Source: UBA9676 sp036005525
GTDB lineage: Bacteria > Actinomycetota > Actinomycetes > Streptosporangiales > Streptosporangiaceae
Direction: 5' to 3'
Assembly: GCA_036005525.1 (NCBI GenBank)
Contig: DASYQM010000003.1
Span: 4,910-68,909 of the forward strand
Length of the DNA: 64,000 nucleotides
A program made the translations under genes and the position numbers. Under the pieces are notes generated by a model that saw only the letters and a program-made list of their open reading frames with translations, ran no database searches and was not told the DNA's origin. Positions within the stretch are counted from its first letter, which is position 1. Each line of letters begins with the position of its first letter. Positions 50,250-58,093 of this stretch are shown one piece after another.

Positions 50250-50380
50250 GGCGGCACTCTAGGCGATAGGCGCGCCCGGCCGCATTGGGTGCGGCCACAG
50301 CGCCGGTACGCGGGATCGGTGGCGGCCACTGCAGCCGGTACCCACTGGCCCCATCGGACGCGGGCGGGCGTGGTGGGACC

Positions 50381-50731
50381 TTAGTGGAACGAGTCGCCGC
50401 AGGCGCAGGACCCGCTCGCGTTGGGATTGTCGATCGTGAAGCCCTGCTTCTCGATCGTGTCGATGAAGTCGATGGTGGCACCGGTGAGGTACGGGGCACT
50501 CATCTTGTCGGTCACGACGTGCACGCCCTCGAACTCGGCGTCGATGTCGCCGTCGATCTCACGCTCGTCAAAGTACAGCTGGTAACGCAGACCCGAGCAG
50601 CCGCCCGGCTGAACAGCGATGCGAAGCCGCAGGTCGTCGCGGCCTTCAGCGGTCAAGAGGCTGCTCACCTTGGCTGCTGCCGCGGAGGTGAGGATGACAC
50701 CCTGGGCTGTCGCCTCGTCCTGAACCGTCAT
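50381..50731 (-). CDS. erpA: Iron-sulfur cluster carrier/insertion protein, ErpA-like
   Basis: A-type carrier of 116 residues delivering Fe-S clusters to apoproteins. The three ligand cysteines are in QPGGCSGLRYQLYFDE and SGSCACGDSFH. It is the counterpart of Rv2204c. ATG 50731 is preferred over the in-frame ATG 50749 because it sits at the usual distance from GGGAG and before the conserved block. A perfect 15-nt palindrome (50806-50820) lies just upstream and may be an operator. Confidence 0.92.
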   Translation of the reverse strand: MTVQDEATAQGVILTSAAAAKVSSLLTAEGRDDLRLRIAVQPGGCSGLRYQLYFDEREIDGDIDAEFEGVHVVTDKMSAPYLTGATIDFIDTIEKQGFTIDNPNASGSCACGDSFH

Positions 50732-50805
50732 ATGGGTTAGCTCCCGCATCGGACTGCCGCCGTGACGACGGCTCTTGCTGGTCTCTCAACACAACCATAG
50801 GGCGT

Positions 50806-50820
50806 CCGGAATCATTCCGG
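50806..50820 (-). promoter_or_regulatory. Palindromic operator candidate upstream of erpA
   Basis: CCGGAATCATTCCGG is a perfect palindrome around its central base. A -10-like TATGGT (50792-50797 on the plus strand, read on minus) follows within 10 bp toward erpA, so the palindrome would overlap the -35 zone, as expected of a repressor site. Confidence 0.5.
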
Positions 50821-50912
50821 GGACATAGGGGCCCTCTTGGCACAAACGATTGCCGCGGTCTGTGCCGCGAAACTAGGTGGCGAGCCAGGTCACGGCCGCC
50901 AAGGGCCGCCGA

Positions 50913-51485
50913 TTACAGGCCGGGCGCGCCCCACACCGGGAACCACCGGCCCAGGTCCGCCTCGATCTTCAGGTCCGCGCCCACCGCGCCCCGCACCTGG
51001 AGCTCCAGCGCGTTGTCGCGGCGCTCGTCCCCCAGCGGCGCGAACGGGTAGAACGTGCCCCGCTTGTACAGGTAGACGATGCCCAGCCGCCGCCCGGACT
51101 CGCCCCGGAAGCTGACCAGGGTGCAGAGCAGCTGCGGACCGAAGCCACCGTCCACCAGCGAGGAGTTCACGGCGTGCAGGTCGGTGACGAGCGCCTCAAC
51201 ATCATCGGCGGCGTGGCGGCAGACCAGCCAGGTGAACCCGTAGCTGTCGTTGGTGACCTCCACCTGGCCAGCCTCGGAGCCCATGCTCAGCAGCTCACGG
51301 ACATCCCTCTCGATGTCGCTGAACGCGCGGCCTTCCGCCGCCCGGAAGCACACCGAGCCGGTGCCGGTCGGGACCAGTCCCATCGCGGCCTGCAGGGTGA
51401 TGGCGGCGGTCGGCACCGCGAAGAGGTCGTCCAGCTTCGGTGGGACCGGCTTGGTCCGGCCGAGCAGGGTGTCGAGGAATCCCAC
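50913..51485 (-). CDS. pspAB: PspA-associated protein PspAB
   Basis: A 190-residue protein starting MGFLDTLLGRTKPVPPKLDDLFAVPTAA, with SVCFRAAEGRAFSDIERDVRELL, YGFTWLVCRHA and TLVSFRGESGRRLGIVYLYKRGTFYPFAP, matching the PspAB family that accompanies HtpX and PspA in actinobacteria. It starts 2 bp after the htpX stop. Biochemical role unknown; it is a member of the envelope-stress module by association. Confidence 0.85.
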   Translation of the reverse strand: MGFLDTLLGRTKPVPPKLDDLFAVPTAAITLQAAMGLVPTGTGSVCFRAAEGRAFSDIERDVRELLSMGSEAGQVEVTNDSYGFTWLVCRHAADDVEALVTDLHAVNSSLVDGGFGPQLLCTLVSFRGESGRRLGIVYLYKRGTFYPFAPLGDERRDNALELQVRGAVGADLKIEADLGRWFPVWGAPGL

Positions 51486-51487
51486 GG

Positions 51488-52447
51488 CTACCGGGCGAGC
51501 TGCTCGGAGATCTCGGACAGCTGCCGGAGCCGCCGGTCCAGCGAGGGATGGGTAGAGAAGAGAGTGGCGAGGCTCGCCCCCGCCTTGCCCGACAGCGCGG
51601 GCGCGAAGTAGAAGGCGTTCAGCGGCTCGGCCTTCCGCAGGTCCTTCTGCGGAATCCTGGCGATGTCACCGCTTACCTTGGTCAGCGCGCTGGCGAGGGC
51701 GGACGGCTGCCCCGTGAGCAGCGCGCCAGCCCGGTCGGCGGCCAGTTCCCGGTAGCGGGACAGCAGCCGGATCAGCAGGAAGCTGATCGCGTACACCACG
51801 ATCCCGACCGCCAGCATGACCAGCAGGACGATCGCGCCGCCGCCGTTGTTGTCGTTGTTGCTCCGGCCGCCGCCGCCGCCGAACAGTTGCCCGTAGAACG
51901 CGAACCTGACCAGCAGGCCGGCGATGATGCCCAGGAACGAGGCGATCGTCATGACCGCCACGTCCTTGTGCGCGACGTGCGACATCTCGTGTGCGATGAC
52001 GCCTTCAAGCTCGCGGTCGTCGAGCCGCCCGTCCATCAGCGAGGTGGTGACGCAGAGCACCGCCTTCTTGGCGTTACGCCCGGTGGCGAACGCGTTCGGC
52101 ATCGGCGAGCGGGCTATCGCCACCCTCGGCTTGGGCATGTCCGCGAGCGCGCACAGCCGGTCGACGATGCCGTGCACCTTGGCTGCCATCGGGCCGTCCT
52201 GCGGCCCGACCTCCACGGCCCGCGCCGCGCTCAGAGCGATCTTGTCCGAGTAGAAGAACGAGCCGACCGTCAGCGCGAGCCCGAGCGCGATCGCGAAGAA
52301 GGCTATGGCCCCGCTTCCCACACCGAACGCGCCGAGCAAGTAGATCAGGGCGATGACGAAGGCCACGAAGACCAGTCCCAGCAGGAACATGGTCAGGGTC
52401 ATCCGCGTCGTCAGTCCTCTATCAGGCGCATAGCGTGTCTTCGCCAT
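51488..52447 (-). CDS. htpX: Membrane zinc metalloprotease HtpX
   Basis: M48 protease of 319 residues that removes damaged membrane proteins. Helices LTMFLLGLVFVAFVIALIYLL and IAFFAIALGLALTVGSFFY, the zinc site VIAHEMSHVAHKD, two further helices and the third ligand in RYRELAADRAGALLT. ATG 52447 follows GGAGGCGG. It is part of the pspA-pspAA-htpX-pspAB set. A possible own promoter (TGATACTTAAT, plus 52502-52512) lies in the 193-bp gap upstream. Confidence 0.92.
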   Translation of the reverse strand: MAKTRYAPDRGLTTRMTLTMFLLGLVFVAFVIALIYLLGAFGVGSGAIAFFAIALGLALTVGSFFYSDKIALSAARAVEVGPQDGPMAAKVHGIVDRLCALADMPKPRVAIARSPMPNAFATGRNAKKAVLCVTTSLMDGRLDDRELEGVIAHEMSHVAHKDVAVMTIASFLGIIAGLLVRFAFYGQLFGGGGGRSNNDNNGGGAIVLLVMLAVGIVVYAISFLLIRLLSRYRELAADRAGALLTGQPSALASALTKVSGDIARIPQKDLRKAEPLNAFYFAPALSGKAGASLATLFSTHPSLDRRLRQLSEISEQLAR

Positions 52448-52640
52448 CGCGCCGCCTCCGTTTCTGGGACCAGTTCCGGCCACCTGACCTGGGGCCGTCC
52501 CATTAAGTATCACGCACGAGGCGCACCGAAAATTCCGTTCTGGACTATGCCCAGGGCGGACAAATCCCGGGTCAGCCCCCGTGCAGGGCTCATGCCCCAA
52601 TAGTCACGGGGAAACCTGAACCAAAGCTGAAGATTTCCTC

Positions 52641-52919
52641 TCAGCCCGGGATCAGGCCCTCACCGGTGATCAACTCCCTGACGTCCTCCAGGTCCGCGTC
52701 CGCGAACGGCAGGATCAGCTCGGACGGCTCGATCGCATCCTCGGCGAGAGGGCTCCCGAGCGAGCGGACACGGTCGAGCAAGGCCGCCAGCGCCGCCCGG
52801 AACGCCCGCTCGTCTCCTGCGTTCACTGCCCGTTCCAGCGTCGCGTCGAGGACGTTCAGCTCGTCCGTGGCCGAGTCGTCTACCTGGAGCTGACCCTCGC
52901 CCAGGATCCGGACGATCAT
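52641..52919 (-). CDS. pspAA: PspA-associated protein PspAA
   Basis: A 92-residue protein: MIVRILGEGQLQVDDSATDELNVLDATLERAV and SELILPFADADLEDVRELITGEGLIPG, the PspAA family pattern. Its ATG overlaps the pspA stop by 4 nt, so the two are translated together. It is thought to work with PspA at the membrane; no enzyme motif is visible. Confidence 0.87.
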   Translation of the reverse strand: MIVRILGEGQLQVDDSATDELNVLDATLERAVNAGDERAFRAALAALLDRVRSLGSPLAEDAIEPSELILPFADADLEDVRELITGEGLIPG

Positions 52920-53755
52920 GAACTGTCACCAGACTGCGGCTGCTCGGCAGGCCTGGCCGGGCTGACCTGCGGCTGCTCGGCGGGACTGGCTGGGGTGGCC
53001 GCCTGCGCCGCGCCGCCGTCTTCTGCCGGGCCGCTTTCGATCTCCCGCGCCGGCGCGGCCCCGATCTCGCCCTTGAGCCGCTCCAGCTCAAGTTCCACGT
53101 CCTGGCCGCCGCGCATCTGGTCGAGTTCGGCCTGGATGTCGTCGCGCTGCGTGCCGGTCACGTCATCCAGCGCACCCGACGCCATCAGCTCGTCGATCGC
53201 GCCCGCCCGGGCCTGCATCTGCGCGGTCTTGTCCTGGGCCCGCTGGACGGCCATGCCCACGTCGCCCATCTCTTCGGAGATCCCGGAGACGGCCTCACCG
53301 ATGCGGCTCTGCGCCTCGGCCGCGGTGTAGGTGGCCTTGATGGTCTCCTTCTGGGTGCGGAAGGCCTCCACCTTCGACTGCAGCCGCTGCGAGGCAGCGG
53401 TCAGCTTCTCCTCGTCGGCCTGGAGCGAGTGGTACTGGGTCTCCAGTTCGGAGTACTGGCTCTGCAGGGTCGCCCTGCGGCTGAGGGCTTCCCTGGCCAG
53501 GTCTTCCCGGCCAGATCCCAGCGCCTGCTTCGCCTGCCCCTCCAGTTTGGTCTGCTGCTGCTGGAGGGTGTTCATCTGCAGCTCAACGCGTTTGCGCGAG
53601 GTGGCCACGTCGGCGACGCCCCGGCGCACCTGCGTCAGCATGTCCAGCTGCCGCTGGTAGGAGTAATCCAGGGTCTCGCGTGGGTCTTCCATCCTGTCCA
53701 GGGCCCTGTTGGCCTTGGACTTGAAGATCAACGAAACCCGCTTCATCACGCTCAT
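52916..53755 (-). CDS. pspA: Phage shock protein A (PspA/IM30, ESCRT-III-like)
   Basis: Membrane-stabilising coiled-coil protein, 279 residues. N-terminal amphipathic helix (MSVMKRVSLIFKSKANRALDRMEDP), then long helices with LDYSYQRQLDMLTQVRRGVADVATSRKRVELQ and GIGEAV-like SRIGEAVSGISEEMGD. The last 55 residues are Pro/Ala/Gln-rich with QPQ repeats. ATG 53755 follows GGGGAAGG. It oligomerises on stressed membrane. No anti-sigma partner such as ClgR/PspC lies adjacent. Confidence 0.93.
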   Translation of the reverse strand: MSVMKRVSLIFKSKANRALDRMEDPRETLDYSYQRQLDMLTQVRRGVADVATSRKRVELQMNTLQQQQTKLEGQAKQALGSGREDLAREALSRRATLQSQYSELETQYHSLQADEEKLTAASQRLQSKVEAFRTQKETIKATYTAAEAQSRIGEAVSGISEEMGDVGMAVQRAQDKTAQMQARAGAIDELMASGALDDVTGTQRDDIQAELDQMRGGQDVELELERLKGEIGAAPAREIESGPAEDGGAAQAATPASPAEQPQVSPARPAEQPQSGDSS

Positions 53756-54092
53756 GGGCGCGACCTTCCCCTTCATCGTGTACGACCGCCGCCGCCCAGC
53801 CCTGCGGCGCCGCCAGCGCGCGCCCCGTTCTTGCGACAGCGGCCTCGGTAGGGCTGGCCCACCCAGCCTACGCGGTGATCCCAGTGGCAGTCATTACCAC
53901 CCTGAGGACGCATCCCGGCTCCGGCCGCTGTCCCGCACACCCGCCCGGCATCGCTGTCAGCCGCCGCCCTCGTGCCCGCCCCGCATCGCTGTCAGCCGCC
54001 GCCCCCACGTTCGCCCGCATCGCGCCCGGCCCTGTGCTCACGCCGTCCCGCAGCGCAGTCATAGGTGGCGTTGATCCCGGTAAGCTGGCCGC
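53756..54092. other. 337-bp divergent region between pspA and the DUF3043 gene with a direct repeat
   Basis: It holds the pspA promoter (minus) and the leaderless DUF3043 promoter (plus). A 21-bp direct repeat, CATCGCTGTCAGCCGCCGCCC, occurs at 53949-53969 and 53984-54004 (period 35 bp), with a partial third copy (gcccgcatcgc) near 54014. No gene is recognised. Confidence 0.55.
54081..54086 (+). promoter_or_regulatory. -10 hexamer TAAGCT for leaderless DUF3043 mRNA
   Basis: TAAGCT is followed by 6 nt and GTG 54093. Confidence 0.6.
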
Positions 54093-54701
54093 GTGTTCCG
54101 ACGACGCCAGCCCACCACGGCGGACTCCCCCACCGAGGACGCCGCCGCCGCGCCCGGTGCCGACGCGGCCGCGGTCCGCCCTGGGACCACGGCTAGCAAA
54201 GGCAGGCCTACACCCAAGCGCAGCGAATCCGAGCGGCGCCGCCGCCCCTTCAACGCCCCCGGCGACAGGAAAGAGGCGAACCGCCAGTACCGGGATCGCC
54301 AGCGCCAGGAACGCACCCGCCGGATGCAGGGCGTGCAGCGGGGCGAGCAGTGGGCACTCCCCCCCAGGGACCGGGGCCCGGTCAAGGCGCTCGCCCGCGA
54401 CTATGTCGACTCGCGGCGCCGGCTGAGCGAGTTCTACATGTACGGCCTGCTGGTCCTGCTGGCGCTGCTGTTCGTACGGAACGCGCTGGTGCAGAGCATC
54501 GTCCCCCTGCTCGTCCTGATCGCAGTCATGATCATGCTGGTGGAGGGGATCTTCATCGGCCGCCGGGTGCGCACCCTCGCCGAGGAGCGCCTGCCCGGGG
54601 AGAGCACGCGTGGCGTGCGGCTCTACGCCGCCATGCGGGCGTTGCAGATCCGGCGGCTGCGGATGCCCAAGCCTCGGATCAAGCCCGGCGAGAGTTTTTA
54701 G
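54093..54701 (+). CDS. DUF3043 membrane protein
   Basis: A 202-residue protein: a basic, acidic-patched N-terminus (KRSESERRRRPFNAPGDRKEANRQYRDRQRQER), then VKALARDYVDSRRRLSEFYMYGLLVLLALLF and IVPLLVLIAVMIMLVEGIFIGRRVRTL, two helices, ending with RALQIRRLRMPKPRIKPGE. This matches DUF3043, found throughout actinobacteria and of unknown function. The stop is immediately followed by the ATG of the aldo/keto reductase. Confidence 0.87.
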   Translation: MFRRRQPTTADSPTEDAAAAPGADAAAVRPGTTASKGRPTPKRSESERRRRPFNAPGDRKEANRQYRDRQRQERTRRMQGVQRGEQWALPPRDRGPVKALARDYVDSRRRLSEFYMYGLLVLLALLFVRNALVQSIVPLLVLIAVMIMLVEGIFIGRRVRTLAEERLPGESTRGVRLYAAMRALQIRRLRMPKPRIKPGESF

Positions 54702-55700
54702 ATGGAGCACCGGCATCTGGGCCGTAGCGGCCTGAGCATCAGCGAGATCGCCTACGGCAACTGGGTCACGCACGGGTCGCAGGTCGCCGAGGACGCCGCG
54801 CGCGCGTGCGTCGAGGCGGCGCTCGACGAGGGCATCACCACCTTCGACACCGCCGATGTCTACGCGGGGACCCGGGCCGAAGAGGTGCTCGGCCGCGCGC
54901 TGCGCGGGGTGCGGCGCGAGTCGGTCGAGATTTTCACGAAGGTGTACTGGCCGACGGGTCCCGGGCCCAATGACCGCGGCCTGTCGCGTAAGCACATCAT
55001 GGAATCGGCTCACGCCTCGCTGCGCCGGCTCCAGACCGACTACCTGGATATGTACCAGGCCCACCGGTACGACCACGCGACCCCGCTGGAGGAGACACTG
55101 CGCGCCTTCGACGACCTGGTCCGCCAGGGGAAGGTGCTCTACGTCGGGGTCTCCGAGTGGCGCGCCGAACAGATCGAGGCGACGCTGCGGATCGCCGGGG
55201 AGGCGGGGTTCGACCGCATCATCTCCAACCAGCCGCAGTACAACATGATCTGGCGGGTCATCGAGTCCGAGGTCATCCCGTTGTGCGAGAAGGAGGGGAT
55301 CGGCCAGATCGTGTGGTCGCCGATCGCGCAGGGTGTGCTCACCGGCAAGTACCAGCCGGGCGACGCGCCCCCCTCCGGGTCCCGCGCGACCGACCCGAGC
55401 GGGTCCTCGTTCATCCAGCACTACCTCACCGACGACCTCCTCGGCCGGGTGCAGCAGCTCAAGCCGGTCGCCGACCAGGTAGGCCTGAGCCTGGCTCAGC
55501 TGGCGATCGCGTGGGTCCTGCAGAACCCGAACGTGGCCGCCGCGATCATCGGCGCGACCCGCCCGGAGCAGGTGCGGGAGAACGTGCGGGCCTCGGGGGT
55601 CCGGCTCGACGGCGAGCTGATGAGCAGGATCGACGAGATACTCGGCCCTGTGATCGAGCGGGACCCGGCCCGCACCGACAGCCCCGCCCGCCGCCCCTGA
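54702..55700 (+). CDS. Aldo/keto reductase, potassium-channel beta-subunit type
   Basis: NADPH-dependent TIM-barrel reductase of 332 residues: LGRSGLSISEIAYGNW, the catalytic Asp/Tyr segment TFDTADVYAGTRAEEVLG, Lys in IFTKVYWP, His in YQAHRYDHATP and GQIVWSPIAQGVLTGKY with the C-terminal NADPH block IIGATRPEQVRENV. The VWSPIAQGVLTGKY pattern is that of Kv-beta-like reductases. ATG 54702 abuts the DUF3043 stop with no spacer, suggesting translational coupling. Confidence 0.92.
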   Translation: MEHRHLGRSGLSISEIAYGNWVTHGSQVAEDAARACVEAALDEGITTFDTADVYAGTRAEEVLGRALRGVRRESVEIFTKVYWPTGPGPNDRGLSRKHIMESAHASLRRLQTDYLDMYQAHRYDHATPLEETLRAFDDLVRQGKVLYVGVSEWRAEQIEATLRIAGEAGFDRIISNQPQYNMIWRVIESEVIPLCEKEGIGQIVWSPIAQGVLTGKYQPGDAPPSGSRATDPSGSSFIQHYLTDDLLGRVQQLKPVADQVGLSLAQLAIAWVLQNPNVAAAIIGATRPEQVRENVRASGVRLDGELMSRIDEILGPVIERDPARTDSPARRP

Positions 55701-55763
55701 CCGCCGTCCCTTGCGCACGGCGCCGCTCGGCGGTGCGCTGGCGTGGGCCGCCTAGGGCATCCC

Positions 55764-55973
55764 CTAGTCCTCGGGGTGCAGGCTCATCGGGCCGTACTCG
55801 GCCCGGCCCTCTTCCAGCAGCGTCACCTGATCAACGCCCGCTTCCAGCAGCTTGCGCCAGCTCTCACCGAGCCAGGTCTCCGCGTCGCTCTGGCTGCTGA
55901 AGGTCTCCTTCGGCAGATCCCGTGCCGTGGCCAGCGTCCCGTCCATTTTCTCGAACCGCCACGTCCACGCCAT
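55764..55973 (-). CDS. Small conserved actinobacterial protein
   Basis: A 69-residue acidic protein starting MAWTWRFEKMDGTLA and containing FSSQSDAETWLGESWRKLLEAGVDQVTLLEEGRAEYGPMSL. ATG 55973 follows GGAGG. Proteins with this TWRFEKADG start are widespread in actinobacteria (from memory) but uncharacterised. It is convergent with the aldo/keto reductase. Confidence 0.8.
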   Translation of the reverse strand: MAWTWRFEKMDGTLATARDLPKETFSSQSDAETWLGESWRKLLEAGVDQVTLLEEGRAEYGPMSLHPED

Positions 55974-56262
55974 GTCCCGGCGACCTCCTCCGTACTCCGA
56001 GCGACCTCCCGTGCTCCCAGCGACCCTACGGTATTCCGGTGATCTCCAGGCTCGCACGTCCCGGCCGTGGGCGCCCACCCCGCTAACCCGGGCACCGTCA
56101 TTATCAGTGCGGGCACGAATGGCGCGAAGCCTGCCGATCAGGGATTCAATGTGGAACGCCCCGAGTCGGGCTCATCCACCGTGTTAGGTTTTAATCCGCC
56201 AGCCCTGCGCCCGCGGGAGGGCCGCGTCACCGGCCTTCGTTCAGTGATCAAGGTGGTGAAAC

Positions 56263-57150
56263 ATGACGCGCGTTGTCGTCGTTGGCGACCTGATGACCGA
56301 TACGGTCGCCCACGCTGCGCTTCCCCTCGCCAAGGGCAGCGACACTCCCGCCACCGTCACCATGCATGGCGGCGGTTCAGGTGCCAACATCGCCGCGTGG
56401 CTGGCCGTGGATGGTGCCGAGGTGGCCTTCGTCGGGCGGCGTGGTGCCGACATCGCCGGGCGCAACAGGGACATGGAACTAATGGGCTACGGGGTGGACG
56501 CACGGCTGGTGATGGACCCCGAACGGCCAACGGGCATGTGCGTTGTGATGATCACCCACAAGGGGGATCAGACCATGCTCTCCGACCCCGGCGCCAACGC
56601 CGTCCTGTCGCCCGATGACCTGCCCAAGGACCTGTTCACACGCGGATGTCACCTGCACATTTCCGGCTACACGCTGCTGAACGAGGGCTCCAGGTCGGCC
56701 GCCGTGACCGCGATGGAGCGGGCACTCGAGGCGGAGATGAGCGTCTCGGTCGACGGTGCCTCGGCCGCCCCGCTCGAGCGGCTCGGCGCCGAGCCGTTCC
56801 TGGACATGTCCGGCGGTGCCACCATGCTGTTCGTGAACAGCGCACAGGCGGCCGTGCTCACCGGGCGGGACGATCCGATGCAGGCGATCCGGGTGCTGAC
56901 CGCCTGGTACCCGCAGGTGGTGGTGAAGCTTGGGCCGGACGGCGCCGTGTTCGCCAACGGGCGGGACCCGGTCCGGGTTCCCGCGCAGCCGGTCGAGAAG
57001 TTCGTGGACGGCACGGGCGCCGGGGACGCGTTTTGTGCCGGTTTCCTTCCTCCCTGGCTGGGCAAGAAGCCGCCGATGGAAGCACTGGCAAGCGGCTGCC
57101 GGCTGGCGGCGCGCGCGCTGGCGCTGGTCGGCGCCCGCCCCGTGCTCTGA
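56263..57150 (+). CDS. PfkB-family sugar/nucleoside kinase
   Basis: A 295-residue ribokinase-fold kinase: VVVVGDLMTDTVAH, MHGGGSGANIAAWLAVDGAEVAFVGRRG and the catalytic DGTGAGDAFCAGF. The GGSGAN pattern differs from the AdoK-type kinase at 49275-50249, so the substrate differs; sugars or nucleosides are both possible. It lies upstream of an SDR in the same direction, separated by a 109-bp gap with a strong inverted repeat. Confidence 0.87.
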   Translation: MTRVVVVGDLMTDTVAHAALPLAKGSDTPATVTMHGGGSGANIAAWLAVDGAEVAFVGRRGADIAGRNRDMELMGYGVDARLVMDPERPTGMCVVMITHKGDQTMLSDPGANAVLSPDDLPKDLFTRGCHLHISGYTLLNEGSRSAAVTAMERALEAEMSVSVDGASAAPLERLGAEPFLDMSGGATMLFVNSAQAAVLTGRDDPMQAIRVLTAWYPQVVVKLGPDGAVFANGRDPVRVPAQPVEKFVDGTGAGDAFCAGFLPPWLGKKPPMEALASGCRLAARALALVGARPVL

Positions 57151-57195
57151 CCTCCGCGGGCCCCGCAGGCCGCGCTGCCCTGCGATCCCCGTGGT

Positions 57196-57250
57196 TCATG
57201 ATCACGGACGATCGCGTGCGAATAGCACCTAAAAGTGTCCGTGATCATGA
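57196..57250. repeat. 14-bp inverted repeat containing the CATGATCAC/GTGATCATG arms
   Basis: TCATGATCACGGAC (57196-57209) and GTCCGTGATCATGA (57237-57250) are perfect complements around a 27-nt loop. The 9-nt cores match the paired-arm elements at 9193, 9278 and 60666, but in the opposite order. It ends 9 nt before the SDR start codon and could affect its translation or transcription. Confidence 0.75.
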
Positions 57251-57259
57251 GGATGAGCC

Positions 57260-58033
57260 GTGACCGGGTTCCTTGACGGGCTGTTCTCGCTGGAGGGCCG
57301 GGTGGCCCTGGTGACCGGGGGCAGTTCGGGCATCGGCCGGGCAATGGCCGGCGCGCTGGGCCGGGCGGGCGCGCAGGTGGTCGTGCTGGCGCGCGGCGAG
57401 GCGGCGCTCGCGGGCACCGTCGCGTGGCTGCGGGCCGACGGCTCCGACGCCGCATCTGTCAGCGCCGATCTCGCCGACCGGACCAGCGTGGAGCGGGCCG
57501 AGGCCGCGGCCGCCAGCCCCTTCGGCGAGCCCGACATCGTGGTGAACGCGGCCGGCCTCAACATCCGCCCGCCGCTGGCCGAACTGACGGCCGACGACTG
57601 GGACCGGCTGATGGCCGTCAACCTCACCGCCCCATTCCTGCTGGGCCAGCGCTTCGGGCCCGCGATGGCCGGCCGCGGCTGGGGACGGATCATCAACGTC
57701 GCCTCCCAGCAGGCGGTCCGCGCGTTCGGCAACAGCGGCGGCTACGGCGCCGCCAAAGGCGGCCTGGTCTCACTCACCCGCTCCCAGTCCGAGGCCTGGG
57801 CCCCCCACGGCGTGCGCTGCAACGCCATCGCCCCCGGCTTCGTCGCCACCCCCCTCACCGCCGACGTGGCCAGCGACCCAATCCGTTCGGCTGCGCTCGC
57901 CGCCCGGACCATGATCGGCCGCAACGGCGAGGCCGCCGACTTCGAGGGCATCGCAGTCTTCCTCGCCAGCCGCGCCAGCGACTACATAACCGGCCAGCTC
58001 ATCTACGTAGACGGCGGCTTCTCCGCCACCTGA
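57260..58033 (+). CDS. Short-chain dehydrogenase/reductase
   Basis: Classical SDR of 257 residues: cofactor motif VTGGSSGIGRAMA, NAAGLN, IINVAS with the active Ser, YGAAKGG (Tyr, Lys), and AIAPGFVATPLT with IYVDGG near the end. It is FabG/gluconate-5-dehydrogenase-like; the substrate is unassigned. GTG 57260 follows GAGGATGAG, part of which belongs to the 57196-57250 inverted repeat, so hairpin formation could mask the ribosome site. Confidence 0.9.
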   Translation: MTGFLDGLFSLEGRVALVTGGSSGIGRAMAGALGRAGAQVVVLARGEAALAGTVAWLRADGSDAASVSADLADRTSVERAEAAAASPFGEPDIVVNAAGLNIRPPLAELTADDWDRLMAVNLTAPFLLGQRFGPAMAGRGWGRIINVASQQAVRAFGNSGGYGAAKGGLVSLTRSQSEAWAPHGVRCNAIAPGFVATPLTADVASDPIRSAALAARTMIGRNGEAADFEGIAVFLASRASDYITGQLIYVDGGFSAT

Positions 58034-58093
58034 GCCCCCGCCACGCGGCTTCGTTAGGCATGGTTGACGGTTGCAGGCGGCACAATGGCGGAC

